Shown piece by piece: positions 14,778 to 22,546 of a stretch of DNA of 22,803 nucleotides. The stretch covers positions 70,614 through 93,416 of the forward strand of contig CAJTTI010000007.1 in the NCBI GenBank assembly GCA_910579225.1. The letters are read 5' to 3'. The first letter of the stretch is position 1, and every line of letters begins with the position of its first letter. The position numbers were made by a program, and so were the translations under genes. The stretch is from an uncultured Lachnospiraceae bacterium. GTDB taxonomy: Bacteria; Bacillota; Clostridia; Lachnospirales; Lachnospiraceae. The notes under the pieces are model-generated. The model had not been told where the DNA came from. It did not search any database and saw only the letters and a list, made by a program, of their open reading frames with translations.

Positions 14778-15245
14778 TCAGTACAGATTCTTCACTTTGA
14801 AATTCTTTTCCGCTTCCCTGCGCATATCTTTTTTCGCAATATCCGCCCGTTTGTCATAGAGCTTCTTGCCCCTTGCCAGACCCACTGCTACTTTTACAAG
14901 GCTTCCTTTGAAATATACTTTCAGCGGAACCAGCGTATATCCTTTCTCCGCAATCTTCCCTGCTATTTTATGAATCTCTGCCCGGTGCATCAGAAGCTTT
15001 CTCACTCTCAACGGATCCCGGTTGAAAATATTGCCTTTCTCATAAGGACTGATGTGCATGCCGTATACAAAGACTTCCCCTCTTTCAATTCGGATAAATG
15101 CCTCTTTCACGCTGCATTTTCCCATGCGCAGAGATTTCACCTCTGTCCCGTGAAGGGAAATTCCTGCCTCGTATGTGTCTTCAATAAAATAATCATGATA
15201 TGCTTTCTTATTATTCGCAATCAATTTGCTGTTTTCCTTTGCCAT
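14778..15245 (-). CDS. smpB: SsrA-binding protein SmpB
   Basis: The 155-residue product carries the SmpB pattern: IANNKKAYHDYFIEDTYEAGI, LHGTEVKSLRMGKCSVKEAFI, MHISPYEKGNIFNRDPLRVRKLL and a basic C-terminal tail (LARGKKLYDKRADIAKKDMRREAEK) that enters the empty mRNA channel. It binds the tRNA-like part of tmRNA and brings it to stalled ribosomes. ATG at 15245 is chosen over an upstream in-frame start because the family similarity starts at MAKENSK. It begins eight bases after the rnr stop and its ribosome binding site lies within the end of rnr, so the two are probably translationally coupled. ssrA follows downstream with its own promoter. Confidence 0.95.
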   Translation of the reverse strand: MAKENSKLIANNKKAYHDYFIEDTYEAGISLHGTEVKSLRMGKCSVKEAFIRIERGEVFVYGMHISPYEKGNIFNRDPLRVRKLLMHRAEIHKIAGKIAEKGYTLVPLKVYFKGSLVKVAVGLARGKKLYDKRADIAKKDMRREAEKNFKVKNLY

Positions 15246-15252
15246 ATGCCCC

Positions 15253-17385
15253 TCATTCTTCCTCTTCTTCCACCAGCTCAAAATCAATGGTACGCGCAAG
15301 CCTGTCTGCTCCTGTCACCCGAATCCTCACTGCCTGCCCCAGCTTCCAGGTCTTCCCGGTATGCGTTCCCACCATCTCATAATTACTTTCATTATACTCA
15401 AAATAATCGCCTTGTAAAGAGGATGCACGCACCAGACCTTCCACCGTATTCGGCAGTTCCACATAAAGCCCCCATGCCGTTATCCCTGAGATCACACCAT
15501 CGAATTCTTCATACAAATGTTCACTCATATATTCGGCTTTTTTCATTCGAAATGTTTCTCTCTCAGCTTCCGCTGCTTTCCGTTCCCGCTCACTTGACTG
15601 TCCGGCCACTTCCTCCAGAATATTTTGATAATGGATAAGTTTTTCTTCATTCATCCGGCCCCGCAAAGCATCTTTGATGATTCTGTGAATCTGCAGATCC
15701 GGATACCGGCGAATCGGAGAGGTGAAATGACAATAGTACCTGGCTGCCAGGCCAAAATGACCGGTACATTCTGTCGTATACTTTGCCTGCTTCATGGAAC
15801 GCAAAGTCAAACGGCTGATCAGCATCTCTTCCGGTGTGCCCTCCAGCTTTTCCAAAAGCTTCTGCAGCTCTTTCGGATGTACTTCTTCTTCCCGAAAACG
15901 AATCGCATATCCGAAATTATTGATAAAAGCAGACAGTTTTCTCATCCGATCCGGATCCGGGTTCTCATGAACCCGATATACAAAGGGAAGCTCCTGCCAG
16001 AAACAGTCCTCTGCCACCGTCTCATTGGCTATCAGCATGAAATCTTCTATAATTCTGGTGGCTGCATTTCGGTCATAGGGCCTAATATCCGCCGGATGTC
16101 CCTCTTCGTCCAATATTACCTTCGTCTCCGGAAAATCAAAATCAATGGACCCCCGCTTTCTCCGCTTCTCTCTCAGAATCACGGCAAGCGTCTGCATCAT
16201 GCAAAGCATAGACACAAATGTTTCATATCGTCCGGTTTCCACCGGATCTTCATCCAAAATCTTCTGCACACTTTCATAAGTCATTCTCCGGTCCACATGG
16301 ACGACCGTCTCTGCAATCACATGATCCACCACATTTCCTCTGGAATCAATGGTCATAATGCAGCTGAGCGCCAGGCGGTCTTCTCCCGCATTTAATGAAC
16401 AGATCCCGTTGGAAAGTCTTCTGGGCAACATAGGAATCACCCGGTCGACCAGATATACGCTGGTCCCCCGCTTCAGCGCTTCCTGATCCATGGCGCTTCT
16501 CTCCTGTACATAGTTAGCCACATCCGCAATATGAACACCCAGAATATAATGTTCTCCTTTCCTCTGCAGAGACACTGCATCATCCAGATCTTTCGCATCT
16601 TCTCCGTCTATGGTCACCATCTGCACATCTCTGAGATCCATACGCCCATTCAGATCCGCCTCCGTGACACGGTCTGGAGTGCGCTCCGCCTGGTTCATGA
16701 CTTTCTCCGAAAATTCCACAGGCAAATCATATCCTTTTATCATTGACAGCACATCCGTTCCCGGATCGCTGACATGCCCCAGGATCTCTGTGACTTTTCC
16801 TTCCGGATTCTTCCGTTCTGTTCCATAATCTGTTAAAATTACCACAACCTTATGTCCGTTCACTGCTCCTTTGGAAAATTCTTTTGGTATAAAAATATCT
16901 TTTGTATATCTGCCGTTATCCGGAATGACAAATCCATAGTTCCTGCTCTCCTGATAAAGTCCCACCAGCTGTGTGGTTCCTCTTGTCAGTATTTTTGTAA
17001 TGGTTCCCTCCCGGCGCTTTCCTTCCCGGCCAGGTTTTAAAAGCACCTGCACCACGTCCTGATGCATGGCTCCCCGAACATCCTCTTCCCCGATATAGAT
17101 ATCCTCTTCCATCCCTTCTACTGTCACAAAACCAAACCCTCTGGCATGGCCTGTAAATACACCTGTCAGAAAACTCCCTCTGCTCTTTCTGTATTTTCCC
17201 TTTTGAGATACTTCAATCTTTCCCTCCAGAATCAAAGCGTCCAGAACTTCCTGAAGCTCCTGCCTCTGTTCCTTCGGTATCTCCATGAAAATCGCCATTT
17301 CCTTCAGTTTCATCGGCACATAAAAATCACTGCAGATAAGTTCATATACTGTTTTTTTTCGTTTTTCCTGCTCACCCTGTATCAT
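15253..17385 (-). CDS. rnr: Ribonuclease R
   Basis: The 710-residue enzyme is a 3'-5' exoribonuclease of the RNB family. Cold-shock-like RNA-binding domains lie at about 70-200 (ARGFGFVTVEG, NYGFVIPDN). The RNB domain is at about 245-580, with the metal-binding acidic motif DGEDAKDLDDA (260-270). Further family stretches are GVHIADVANYV and YTTECTGHFGLAARYYCHFTSPIRRYPDL. The S1 domain is at about 620-705. There is no long lysine-rich tail, which some RNase R proteins have. It degrades structured RNA, including mRNA released by trans-translation, which fits its place next to smpB and ssrA. The start has AAAGGGG about seven bases upstream. I see no clear promoter in the 85 bases before it, so expression may depend on read-through from secG. 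Confidence 0.95.
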   Translation of the reverse strand: MIQGEQEKRKKTVYELICSDFYVPMKLKEMAIFMEIPKEQRQELQEVLDALILEGKIEVSQKGKYRKSRGSFLTGVFTGHARGFGFVTVEGMEEDIYIGEEDVRGAMHQDVVQVLLKPGREGKRREGTITKILTRGTTQLVGLYQESRNYGFVIPDNGRYTKDIFIPKEFSKGAVNGHKVVVILTDYGTERKNPEGKVTEILGHVSDPGTDVLSMIKGYDLPVEFSEKVMNQAERTPDRVTEADLNGRMDLRDVQMVTIDGEDAKDLDDAVSLQRKGEHYILGVHIADVANYVQERSAMDQEALKRGTSVYLVDRVIPMLPRRLSNGICSLNAGEDRLALSCIMTIDSRGNVVDHVIAETVVHVDRRMTYESVQKILDEDPVETGRYETFVSMLCMMQTLAVILREKRRKRGSIDFDFPETKVILDEEGHPADIRPYDRNAATRIIEDFMLIANETVAEDCFWQELPFVYRVHENPDPDRMRKLSAFINNFGYAIRFREEEVHPKELQKLLEKLEGTPEEMLISRLTLRSMKQAKYTTECTGHFGLAARYYCHFTSPIRRYPDLQIHRIIKDALRGRMNEEKLIHYQNILEEVAGQSSERERKAAEAERETFRMKKAEYMSEHLYEEFDGVISGITAWGLYVELPNTVEGLVRASSLQGDYFEYNESNYEMVGTHTGKTWKLGQAVRIRVTGADRLARTIDFELVEEEEE

Positions 17386-17470
17386 TGCTTTTCCCCTTTC
17401 CTGCTTTCTATCCCGGTCCCATATCCATACAGGCTTCTATCCCCGCTCCGCCCGCAAAGTTTCAATAATG

Positions 17471-17499
17471 AAAAAGGACACTCTTATTAAGAGTGCCCC
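17471..17499 (-). terminator. Terminator/attenuator after secG
   Basis: On the minus strand CACTCTT and AAGAGTG (17495-17489 and 17485-17479) form a 7-bp stem with a three-base loop, extended by partly matching GGGG/CC flanks and followed by TTTTT (17475-17471). It begins about 14 bases after the secG stop. Because rnr has no evident promoter, this stop may be partial. Confidence 0.75.
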
Positions 17500-17512
17500 G
17501 AATCTTCTCTGT

Positions 17513-17749
17513 TTAGAATCCCAGATTCAAAATAATTGCAAGGACAAAGAACACAACCGCTAAAGCGATCGTTCCTTTTACCAGATTTCCTTCCATGGAA
17601 CGCCCTTTATTCTTGCCCCAATAGGTCTCTGCCGCACCTGCAATTGCACCCAGACCTGCAGACCGGCCCTCCTGAAGCAATACCAGTATTACAGATATCA
17701 CACAGACCAACACAAAGACTATGGTAAGAATTGTTCTCAAAATTGCCAC
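17513..17749 (-). CDS. secG: Protein-export translocase subunit SecG
   Basis: The 78-residue protein has two membrane segments (about 4-25 and 57-76) and the SecG loop LLQEGRSAGLGAIAGAAETYWGKNKG. It is an accessory subunit of the SecYEG channel in the cytoplasmic membrane and helps SecA-driven export. The start is GTG at 17749, seven bases after GGAGG; the longer open frame would place the ribosome binding site inside the coding sequence. It lies upstream of rnr and smpB, a conserved order in Firmicutes. The striking feature is the leader of about 240 bases with two identical structured units ending directly at the ribosome binding site. Confidence 0.92.
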   Translation of the reverse strand: MAILRTILTIVFVLVCVISVILVLLQEGRSAGLGAIAGAAETYWGKNKGRSMEGNLVKGTIALAVVFFVLAIILNLGF

Positions 17750-17763
17750 TTCGGCACCTCCTA

Positions 17764-17866
17764 TTAAAGTTCCGCTCCGGCCCTTCCTGTCCACTGGTTG
17801 GAGATCAATTCCTGACCGCTTTGCGGTCTATCCATTGATCTGTGTCCTGTCCGGGCCTGCTCTGTT
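17764..17866 (-). repeat. Structured leader unit, copy nearest secG
   Basis: This is one of two 103-bp direct repeats; identity covers 17764-17868 against 17867-17971. Inner stem GACCGC/GCGGTC (17814-17819, 17823-17828) sits inside outer stem GATCAAT/ATTGATC (17803-17809, 17834-17840), with a further GGCCC/GGGCC pairing (17779-17783, 17853-17857). The unit ends three to eight bases before the secG ribosome binding site and probably is leader RNA. I cannot match it to a known riboswitch. Confidence 0.8.
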
Positions 17867-17969
17867 TTAAAGTTCCGCTCCGGCCCTTCCTGTCCACTGG
17901 TTGGAGATCAATTCCTGACCGCTTTGCGGTCTATCCATTGATCTGTGTCCTGTCCGGGCCTGCTCTGTT
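17867..17969 (-). repeat. Structured leader unit, promoter-proximal copy
   Basis: A perfect second copy with the same nested stems, offset by 103 bases. Just beyond it (17970-17980) a short TTAATTCCGC piece resembles the start of another unit, which may be the remnant of a third copy or the original junction. Both copies would be transcribed from the promoter at 17998-18026. Confidence 0.8.
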
Positions 17970-17997
17970 TTTTAATTCCGCATTACTAAACGGATCT

Positions 17998-18026
17998 ATT
18001 CTATCATATATTCGTTCCGAGTTCAA
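17998..18026 (-). promoter_or_regulatory. Predicted secG promoter
   Basis: TTGAAC (18026-18021) and TAGAAT (18003-17998) are spaced by 17 bases on the minus strand. Transcription would start near 17991, giving a secG leader of about 240 bases that contains both repeat copies. Confidence 0.65.
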
Positions 18027-18058
18027 CCAGATTTTTCAATTTTCCGGTCTTTCCGGTA

Positions 18059-18820
18059 TTATTGCTTTGTCAGATATTTATTGACGATCTGGTATACCGT
18101 CCCGTCTGCAATCACTGCGTCAAGTGCTTTATCAATGTCGTCAAGCAATTCGACATTTCCCTTCGCAACTGCAATTCCATATCCCCTTGCCACAAATTTT
18201 TCATCCAAAATCTCCAGTCCCTGCAGACCGGCAACCTGCTCTTCCGCAGACTCCCTCTCCAGAATGACTGCATCTACAATTCCATCCGACAGCGCCTGCA
18301 ATGCTTCCTCTTCCTGATCATACTGCCGGATCAGCGAATCCTCCAGGCTATCTATGATAATCTCACTGGCAATACTGTCCGGGACACCTACAATCCGGTC
18401 CTTAAAGTCGTCACTTCCCTCAATCTCACTGTCCGCATGAACAGCGACCACCCGGTTGAACCTCATATACGGATCACTGAAATCTGCATATTTCTGACGC
18501 TCCTGTGTCACAGCCATCCCCGCCATTCCCATATGAGCGTCTCCGTCATTCACGGCCTCAAGAATGGAATCAAAATCCATGTTCTCAATCTGAAGCTCCA
18601 TTCCCAGTTTATCCGCAATCGCCCGGGCAATCTCCACATCAATGCCGACAATCTCTTCCCCTTCATAATATACATATGGCTCATCATAAGCATTCGTTGC
18701 CATGATCAGCGTCTCTCCTCTGGAGGGATTACGAAAATCACTACCACCACAGCCGCATACTGCTGCAGCTATACCTGCACACAGCAACCAGCCAGTCTGT
18801 TTCCTTTTAATAACCATCAT
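18059..18820 (-). CDS. Second amino-acid ABC substrate-binding lipoprotein
   Basis: The 253-residue product is a periplasmic-binding-protein type 2 lipoprotein (SBP_bac_3). A short hydrophobic N-terminus leads to the lipobox-like VCGC, then GGSDF. The binding domain shows ETLIMATNAYDEPYVYYEGEE, VGIDVEIARAIADKLGMELQ and FDSILEAVNDGDAHMGMAGMAVTQER, typical of polar amino-acid binders. It is the last gene of the cassette, 54 bases after the ATPase gene and separated from it by a hairpin. It is a clear paralogue of the binding protein at 20317-21174 but lacks the Ala/Glu linker, and its ligand-pocket segment reads ADFSDPYMRFNR in place of VSFTDTYATATQ. Ligand unknown. Two adjacent ATGs are possible starts (18820 or 18817). 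Confidence 0.9.
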   Translation of the reverse strand: MMVIKRKQTGWLLCAGIAAAVCGCGGSDFRNPSRGETLIMATNAYDEPYVYYEGEEIVGIDVEIARAIADKLGMELQIENMDFDSILEAVNDGDAHMGMAGMAVTQERQKYADFSDPYMRFNRVVAVHADSEIEGSDDFKDRIVGVPDSIASEIIIDSLEDSLIRQYDQEEEALQALSDGIVDAVILERESAEEQVAGLQGLEILDEKFVARGYGIAVAKGNVELLDDIDKALDAVIADGTVYQIVNKYLTKQ

Positions 18821-18847
18821 TCCATTTCCTTATCAACACCACTGAAA

Positions 18848-18874
18848 TCGCTGCGGACCATAGGCCCGCAGCGA
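18848..18874 (-). terminator. Intercistronic hairpin between ATPase and second binding protein
   Basis: TCGCTGCGG (18848-18856) and CCGCAGCGA (18866-18874) form a perfect GC-rich 9-bp stem with a nine-base loop directly after the ATPase stop codon. Only TTT follows on the minus strand, so it is likely a leaky stop or an RNA-stability hairpin that lowers or separates expression of the last gene. Confidence 0.55.
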
Positions 18875-19612
18875 CTACAAAACTTTTCCAAGAAAGCTCT
18901 TCAATCTCTCATTATGCGGATTCCCGAAAAATTCTTCCGGACAATTCTGTTCCATCAGAATTCCTTCATCCAGGAAAACTACCCGATCCGCCACTTCTTT
19001 TGCAAATCCCATCTCATGGGTAACTACCACCATAGTCATATGCTCTCTGGCCAGGTCTCTCATAACCTGAAGCACTTCACCCACCATCTCAGGATCCAAG
19101 GCAGAAGTGGGCTCATCGAAGAGCATTACTTCCGGCTGCATACACAATGCACGCACGATAGCGATTCTCTGCTTCTGACCTCCGGACAACTGGCTGGGAT
19201 AAGCATGGGCGCGTTCTGCCAGGCCTACACGCTCCAACAGCGCCATAGCATATTTCTCTGCCTCCTCCGGAGATTTCTTCAGAAGCTTTTCCGGACCGAT
19301 AGTCATATTCCTCAGAATATCCATATGCGGAAACAGATTAAAATGCTGGAACACCATACCCATCTTCTGACGATGCAGATCAATATCCACCTTTCTGCCC
19401 GTTATGTCCACATCATTAAAATAGATGTGCCCTCCGGTAGGTACTTCCAGAAGGTTCAGACACCGCAGAAACGTACTCTTCCCGGAACCGGACGGACCGA
19501 TGATCACGACCACCTCTCCTCTTCGGATCTCCAGGTCAATCCCCTTCAGCACTTCCTTGCCTGAAAAGCTTTTGCGGACGCCTTCGGCGCGAATCAAACG
19601 ATTATCGCTCAC
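18875..19612 (-). CDS. Polar amino-acid ABC transporter ATPase (GlnQ/HisP type)
   Basis: The 245-residue ATPase has Walker A GPSGSGKST (39-47), the Q-loop at Gln89 (MVFQHFNLFPHM), signature LSGGQKQR (142-149), Walker B VMLFDE with Asp166 and Glu167, and the switch His199 (VVTHEMGFA). These are the features of importers for polar amino acids. The signature is followed by IAIVRAL rather than the more common VAIARAL, which is minor. The start is GTG at 19612, ten bases after AAGGAGG, and it overlaps the end of the permease gene by 11 bases, which implies translational coupling. Confidence 0.95.
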   Translation of the reverse strand: MSDNRLIRAEGVRKSFSGKEVLKGIDLEIRRGEVVVIIGPSGSGKSTFLRCLNLLEVPTGGHIYFNDVDITGRKVDIDLHRQKMGMVFQHFNLFPHMDILRNMTIGPEKLLKKSPEEAEKYAMALLERVGLAERAHAYPSQLSGGQKQRIAIVRALCMQPEVMLFDEPTSALDPEMVGEVLQVMRDLAREHMTMVVVTHEMGFAKEVADRVVFLDEGILMEQNCPEEFFGNPHNERLKSFLGKVL

Positions 19613-20288
19613 TCTGATTCAGCCTCCTTTCCAGCATGGCAACCAGTTTCGTGAAAAGCAGAACCAGAACCAGATAAATCAGCGCCACCCCAATCAGCGG
19701 ATAAAACGCATCATATGTACGGCTCCTGATGATATCGCCGCCTTTTGTCAAATCCTGCAGTGCGATATATCCGGAAACTGATGTCTCTTTCAGGAGCACA
19801 ATGAATTCATTGCCAAGCGCCGGCAGAACATTCTTAAATGCCTGAGGCAGTATAATATACCACATGGTCTGCGCATAACTGAAACCAATACTGCGCCCCG
19901 CCTCCAGCTGACCGATATCAATGGACATAATGCCTGCCCGGCAGATCTCCGCCACATAGGCGCCGGAATTTATCCCGAATGCCAGAACCGCCACAATTAC
20001 CTTATTGATATCCACAGCTCCGAAGATCACATAGTAGATGATCATCAGCTGCACCACCACCGGGGTTCCCCGGATCACAGTCAGATAAAACTGACAGACT
20101 GCATTCAGCACCCGGAATCTTCCGGTCCGGTCATGGGTGGAACGCACAACTGCCACCAGAAATCCGATCAGAATACCGAGAATCGTGGCAAAAAGCGTCA
20201 CAGTCAAAGTCACATTCAGACCGTCCCACAGATACCGCCAGCGTTCGTCTTCTATAAAATTCTGTATAAAATGCTCCTGAAAACTCAT
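19602..20288 (-). CDS. Polar amino-acid ABC transporter permease (HisM/GlnP type)
   Basis: The 228-residue membrane protein has the family N-terminus (YLWDGLNVTLTVTLFATILG), the RGTPVVVQLMIIYY stretch, and the coupling loop INSGAYVAEICRAGIMSIDIGQLEAGRSIGFS that contacts the ATPase. About five membrane segments are visible. Only one permease gene is present, so it probably works as a homodimer. It starts 28 bases after the first binding protein and overlaps the ATPase gene. Confidence 0.95.
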   Translation of the reverse strand: MSFQEHFIQNFIEDERWRYLWDGLNVTLTVTLFATILGILIGFLVAVVRSTHDRTGRFRVLNAVCQFYLTVIRGTPVVVQLMIIYYVIFGAVDINKVIVAVLAFGINSGAYVAEICRAGIMSIDIGQLEAGRSIGFSYAQTMWYIILPQAFKNVLPALGNEFIVLLKETSVSGYIALQDLTKGGDIIRSRTYDAFYPLIGVALIYLVLVLLFTKLVAMLERRLNQSER

Positions 20289-20316
20289 ATGTTATCCTTT
20301 ATCCATCCGCGGCAGA

Positions 20317-21174
20317 TTACTCTGCAGTAATATATTTGTCAATAATTGTCTGCAGTGTTCCGTCTTCTTTCAGCTCGGCAAGTGCAGTGTTGATTTTCTC
20401 CACCAGCTCTGTATTGTCTTTGGCAACAGCGATCGCATACTCTTCCTCTGCAAACGCTTCGTCCAGAATCTTAAGACCCTCCACCTCGGATACAAACACC
20501 TTCGCCGGCTCGTTGTCGATGACCACTGCATCCAGTTTGCTCTGGGACAGCGCCATAACGGCCTCCATGCCTTTATTGAACCGCTCAGGCTCTGTAATAT
20601 CGGATACAAAGAGATCTCCTGTCGTTCCCTGCTGCACGCCGATCTTCTTCCCATCCAGATCGTCCGCACCCGTGATCTCGCTGTCTTCGCGGACGATAAT
20701 CGCCTGGGTAGCGGTCGCATAGGTATCTGTGAAGCTTACATTCTTCAGCCTGTCTTCCGTAACCGTCATACCGGCCACGCCGATATCCACTTTCCCGGAA
20801 GAAAGCGCCGGAATGATGGAATCAAACGCCATATCTTCAATCTTCAGTTCCATGCCCAGCTTCTCTGCAACGGCAGCAGCCATCTCTGCATCAATTCCTA
20901 CTACTTCCTGTCCTTCGTAGAATTCATAAGGCGGAAACTCTGCATTCGTACCCATAACCAAGGTACCGCCTTCCGATGCTTCTGCCTCTGCTTCCGGTGC
21001 TTCCGCCGAAGTCTCTTCTTCAGCCGCATCCCCTGCTGCCGGAGCTTCCTCAGCTGCATCTCCCGCCTCTGCCGCCGGTGCCTCCGTCTGCGCTGCATCC
21101 TTACCGCCGCAGCCTGTCACCATCGCCGCAGTCACAACTGCACACAACATCATACTGACCATTTTCTTTTTCAT
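20317..21174 (-). CDS. Amino-acid ABC substrate-binding lipoprotein
   Basis: From ATG at 21174 the product is 285 residues: a signal peptide (MKKKMVSMMLCAVVTAAMVTGC) with lipobox VTGC, then an Ala/Glu/Pro-rich linker (about 24-68) that tethers the domain to the membrane, then an SBP_bac_3 domain (GTLVMGTNAEFPPYEFYEGQ, VGIDAEMAAAVAEKLGMEL, FDSIIPALSSGKVDIGVAGMTVTEDR). AGAGGAGA sits about five bases before this start; the longer open frame has no lipoprotein logic. It is the first gene of the cassette and should be the main receptor. Ligand class is polar or cystine-like amino acid; the exact ligand cannot be read. Confidence 0.93.
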   Translation of the reverse strand: MKKKMVSMMLCAVVTAAMVTGCGGKDAAQTEAPAAEAGDAAEEAPAAGDAAEEETSAEAPEAEAEASEGGTLVMGTNAEFPPYEFYEGQEVVGIDAEMAAAVAEKLGMELKIEDMAFDSIIPALSSGKVDIGVAGMTVTEDRLKNVSFTDTYATATQAIIVREDSEITGADDLDGKKIGVQQGTTGDLFVSDITEPERFNKGMEAVMALSQSKLDAVVIDNEPAKVFVSEVEGLKILDEAFAEEEYAIAVAKDNTELVEKINTALAELKEDGTLQTIIDKYITAE

Positions 21175-21203
21175 AATATTCTCCTCTTTTCTTTTCATAA
21201 AAT

Positions 21204-21269
21204 CATCGTGTCGATGCTGGTCCCTCATGGACCTATTGACAATTATAATGAAATCCATCTCAATTGCAA
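21204..21269 (-). promoter_or_regulatory. Promoter and leader hairpins of the ABC cassette
   Basis: TTGCAA (21269-21264) and a perfect TATAAT (21247-21242) are spaced by 16 bases. Downstream of them, near or after the transcript start, are two small dyads: GGTCC-N5-GGACC (21219-21233) and CATCG-N3-CGATG (21204-21216). These could be operators or leader hairpins. No known amino-acid riboswitch or T-box is visible. Confidence 0.55.
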
Positions 21270-21385
21270 GCTTTTTTTCTATTTTTTCTGCATAAATTGT
21301 GCATTTTTTATGAATAAAATTGCAAAACACCGAAAAATCGGTTTCTGCATATAAGGCTGCCGTTCTGTATACGCCCGTCCAGAAT

Positions 21386-21435
21386 CCAAAAACTGCCGCG
21401 GTGCCAGACTCTGCAGAAGTCCCGGCACCGCGGCA
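21386..21435 (-). terminator. Strong terminator after the ferredoxin-like gene
   Basis: TGCCGCGGTGCC (21394-21405) and GGCACCGCGGCA (21424-21435) form a perfect 12-bp stem, and the loop pairs further through GACT/AGTC. On the minus strand it is followed by GTTTTT (21393-21388). The remaining stretch up to the ABC promoter holds only a small ACCGA-N4-TCGGT hairpin (21329-21342). Confidence 0.85.
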
Positions 21436-21461
21436 ATTTTCATAACCTTTTGTTTTCCCGT

Positions 21462-21848
21462 TTATTTCTCAACTACTTCCAGTACATCCATCGGACAGGC
21501 CTTCGCACAGATACCACAGGCGATACACTTGCTGCTCACCGGCGAATCCTCTGCTTTTACCAGCACCTGGAACGGACAGACTTCCGCACATTTACCGCAA
21601 CCGGTACAGAGTTTTTTATTGATGGTATAAACGCCCTTTGCATTCTGAGTGATCGCCCCTGCCTCGCAGGCCTTTGCACATTTGCCGCACTGTACGCATA
21701 CCGCAGGTTTTACATTTCCGTCTTTCTCCACGATCCGGATGCAGGATTTCCCCGGATCCATCACTTTGTAAAACGCCTCGGAACAGGCCTGCACGCAGGC
21801 AAGACATGCCATACATTTACTGTCTTTTTTCACTGTCAGTTTTTTCAT
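21462..21848 (-). CDS. Four-cluster [4Fe-4S] ferredoxin-like protein
   Basis: The 128-residue protein has four complete CxxCxxCxxxC motifs: Cys12/15/18/22, Cys51/54/57/61, Cys81/84/87/91 and Cys108/111/114/118. The last two are followed by Pro. This predicts four [4Fe-4S] clusters and an electron-wire role like the HycB/CooF/HydN subunits of redox complexes. No partner oxidoreductase is next to it, so its donor and acceptor are unknown. No membrane segment or Tat signal is present. ATG at 21848 is chosen because AAGGAGA lies eight bases before it. It has its own promoter and a strong terminator, so it is a single-gene unit. Confidence 0.9.
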   Translation of the reverse strand: MKKLTVKKDSKCMACLACVQACSEAFYKVMDPGKSCIRIVEKDGNVKPAVCVQCGKCAKACEAGAITQNAKGVYTINKKLCTGCGKCAEVCPFQVLVKAEDSPVSSKCIACGICAKACPMDVLEVVEK

Positions 21849-21881
21849 AAAATGGTTCTCCTTTGTTTTTTGATATTTTAT

Positions 21882-21918
21882 ATTATACAATATCCATTAT
21901 ACGGAATCACTGTGTCAA
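21882..21918 (-). promoter_or_regulatory. Promoter region of the ferredoxin-like gene
   Basis: A perfect TTGACA (21918-21913) precedes an AT-rich tract with two -10 candidates: GATATT (21894-21889, 18-base spacing) and a perfect TATAAT (21887-21882) that is too far away for this -35. The first is the more likely partner. Confidence 0.5.
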
Positions 21919-22003
21919 TTTCAACTGCGAAACGACAAAATCCACCCCTTTTCAGACAACCAATCTGCCGTTTTCATACCCGCTGATACCCAGCCAGGCA
22001 GGA

Positions 22004-22546
22004 TCAGAGCTTGTATTCCATCCAGGCCGTTCCACCCAGATCTTTCCACTGGAATCTGCCATCTGTATAAGTCATATACCCATGCGCGCTCTCCTCTTTT
22101 GGGATTGATACCGAACCTGGATTCATACAGACATAAGTCCCATGCTCCCTGCACACAGGCACATGAGTATGTCCATGAAGAAGAATATCTCCGTCACTGA
22201 GCATAGGCGGGTTCTTCTCGTTAAACACATGTCCATGGGTCAAAAAAATCATACGTCCCCGTTCATACAAAAAACCATAGTCCGCTAATATCGGAAACTG
22301 AAGCACCATCTGGTCCACTTCTGTATCACAATTGCCGCGAACACAGAGAATCTCTCCCTTCCTGGCATTGAGCATGGATAAAACTTCTTTGGGCGCATAA
22401 TCTCTCGGCAGATCGTTGCGAGGACCATGATACAGGAGATCCCCCAGAAGAACCAAACGGTCCGCCTCTTCTCTTTCATATGCCCCCATTAATTCCCTGC
22501 AATAATATGCAGAACCATGAATATCACTTGCGATCAACAGCTTCAT
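22004..22546 (-). CDS. yfcE: YfcE-type metallophosphoesterase
   Basis: The 180-residue product closely follows E. coli YfcE, a manganese-dependent phosphodiesterase. Metal and catalytic residues are Asp8 and His10 (SDIHG), Asp36 (LLGDLLYHGPRN), Asn72 (RGNCDTEVDQM), His104/His106 (THGH) and His124/126/128 (HGHTH), with NPGSVSIPK near the end. YfcE hydrolyses model phosphodiesters; the physiological substrate is not known. GGAGGAA sits about seven bases before ATG at 22546. The gene overlaps the end of the upstream partial gene by 23 bases, so they are co-transcribed. No convincing terminator follows in the 113 bases before the ferredoxin promoter. Confidence 0.93.
   Translation of the reverse strand: MKLLIASDIHGSAYYCRELMGAYEREEADRLVLLGDLLYHGPRNDLPRDYAPKEVLSMLNARKGEILCVRGNCDTEVDQMVLQFPILADYGFLYERGRMIFLTHGHVFNEKNPPMLSDGDILLHGHTHVPVCREHGTYVCMNPGSVSIPKEESAHGYMTYTDGRFQWKDLGGTAWMEYKL

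Noticed and set aside
17764..17971. Tandem unit as a MITE or IS remnant
   Set aside because: There are no terminal inverted repeats at the unit ends, no target-site duplication and no transposase. It is a head-to-tail duplication inside a leader.
18062..19564. Open frame of 500 codons on the plus strand opposite the ABC ATPase and second binding protein
   Set aside because: It is a shadow of two well-supported minus-strand genes. The composition is typical of antisense translation, with no domain or start signal.
21204..21233. Leader hairpins of the ABC cassette as an amino-acid riboswitch or T-box
   Set aside because: The stems are short, no T-box sequence or conserved aptamer core is present, and there is no terminator alternative.
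21175..21330. N-terminal extension of the ABC binding lipoprotein
   Set aside because: The added 52 residues would bury the signal peptide, and the promoter and ribosome binding site lie within it.
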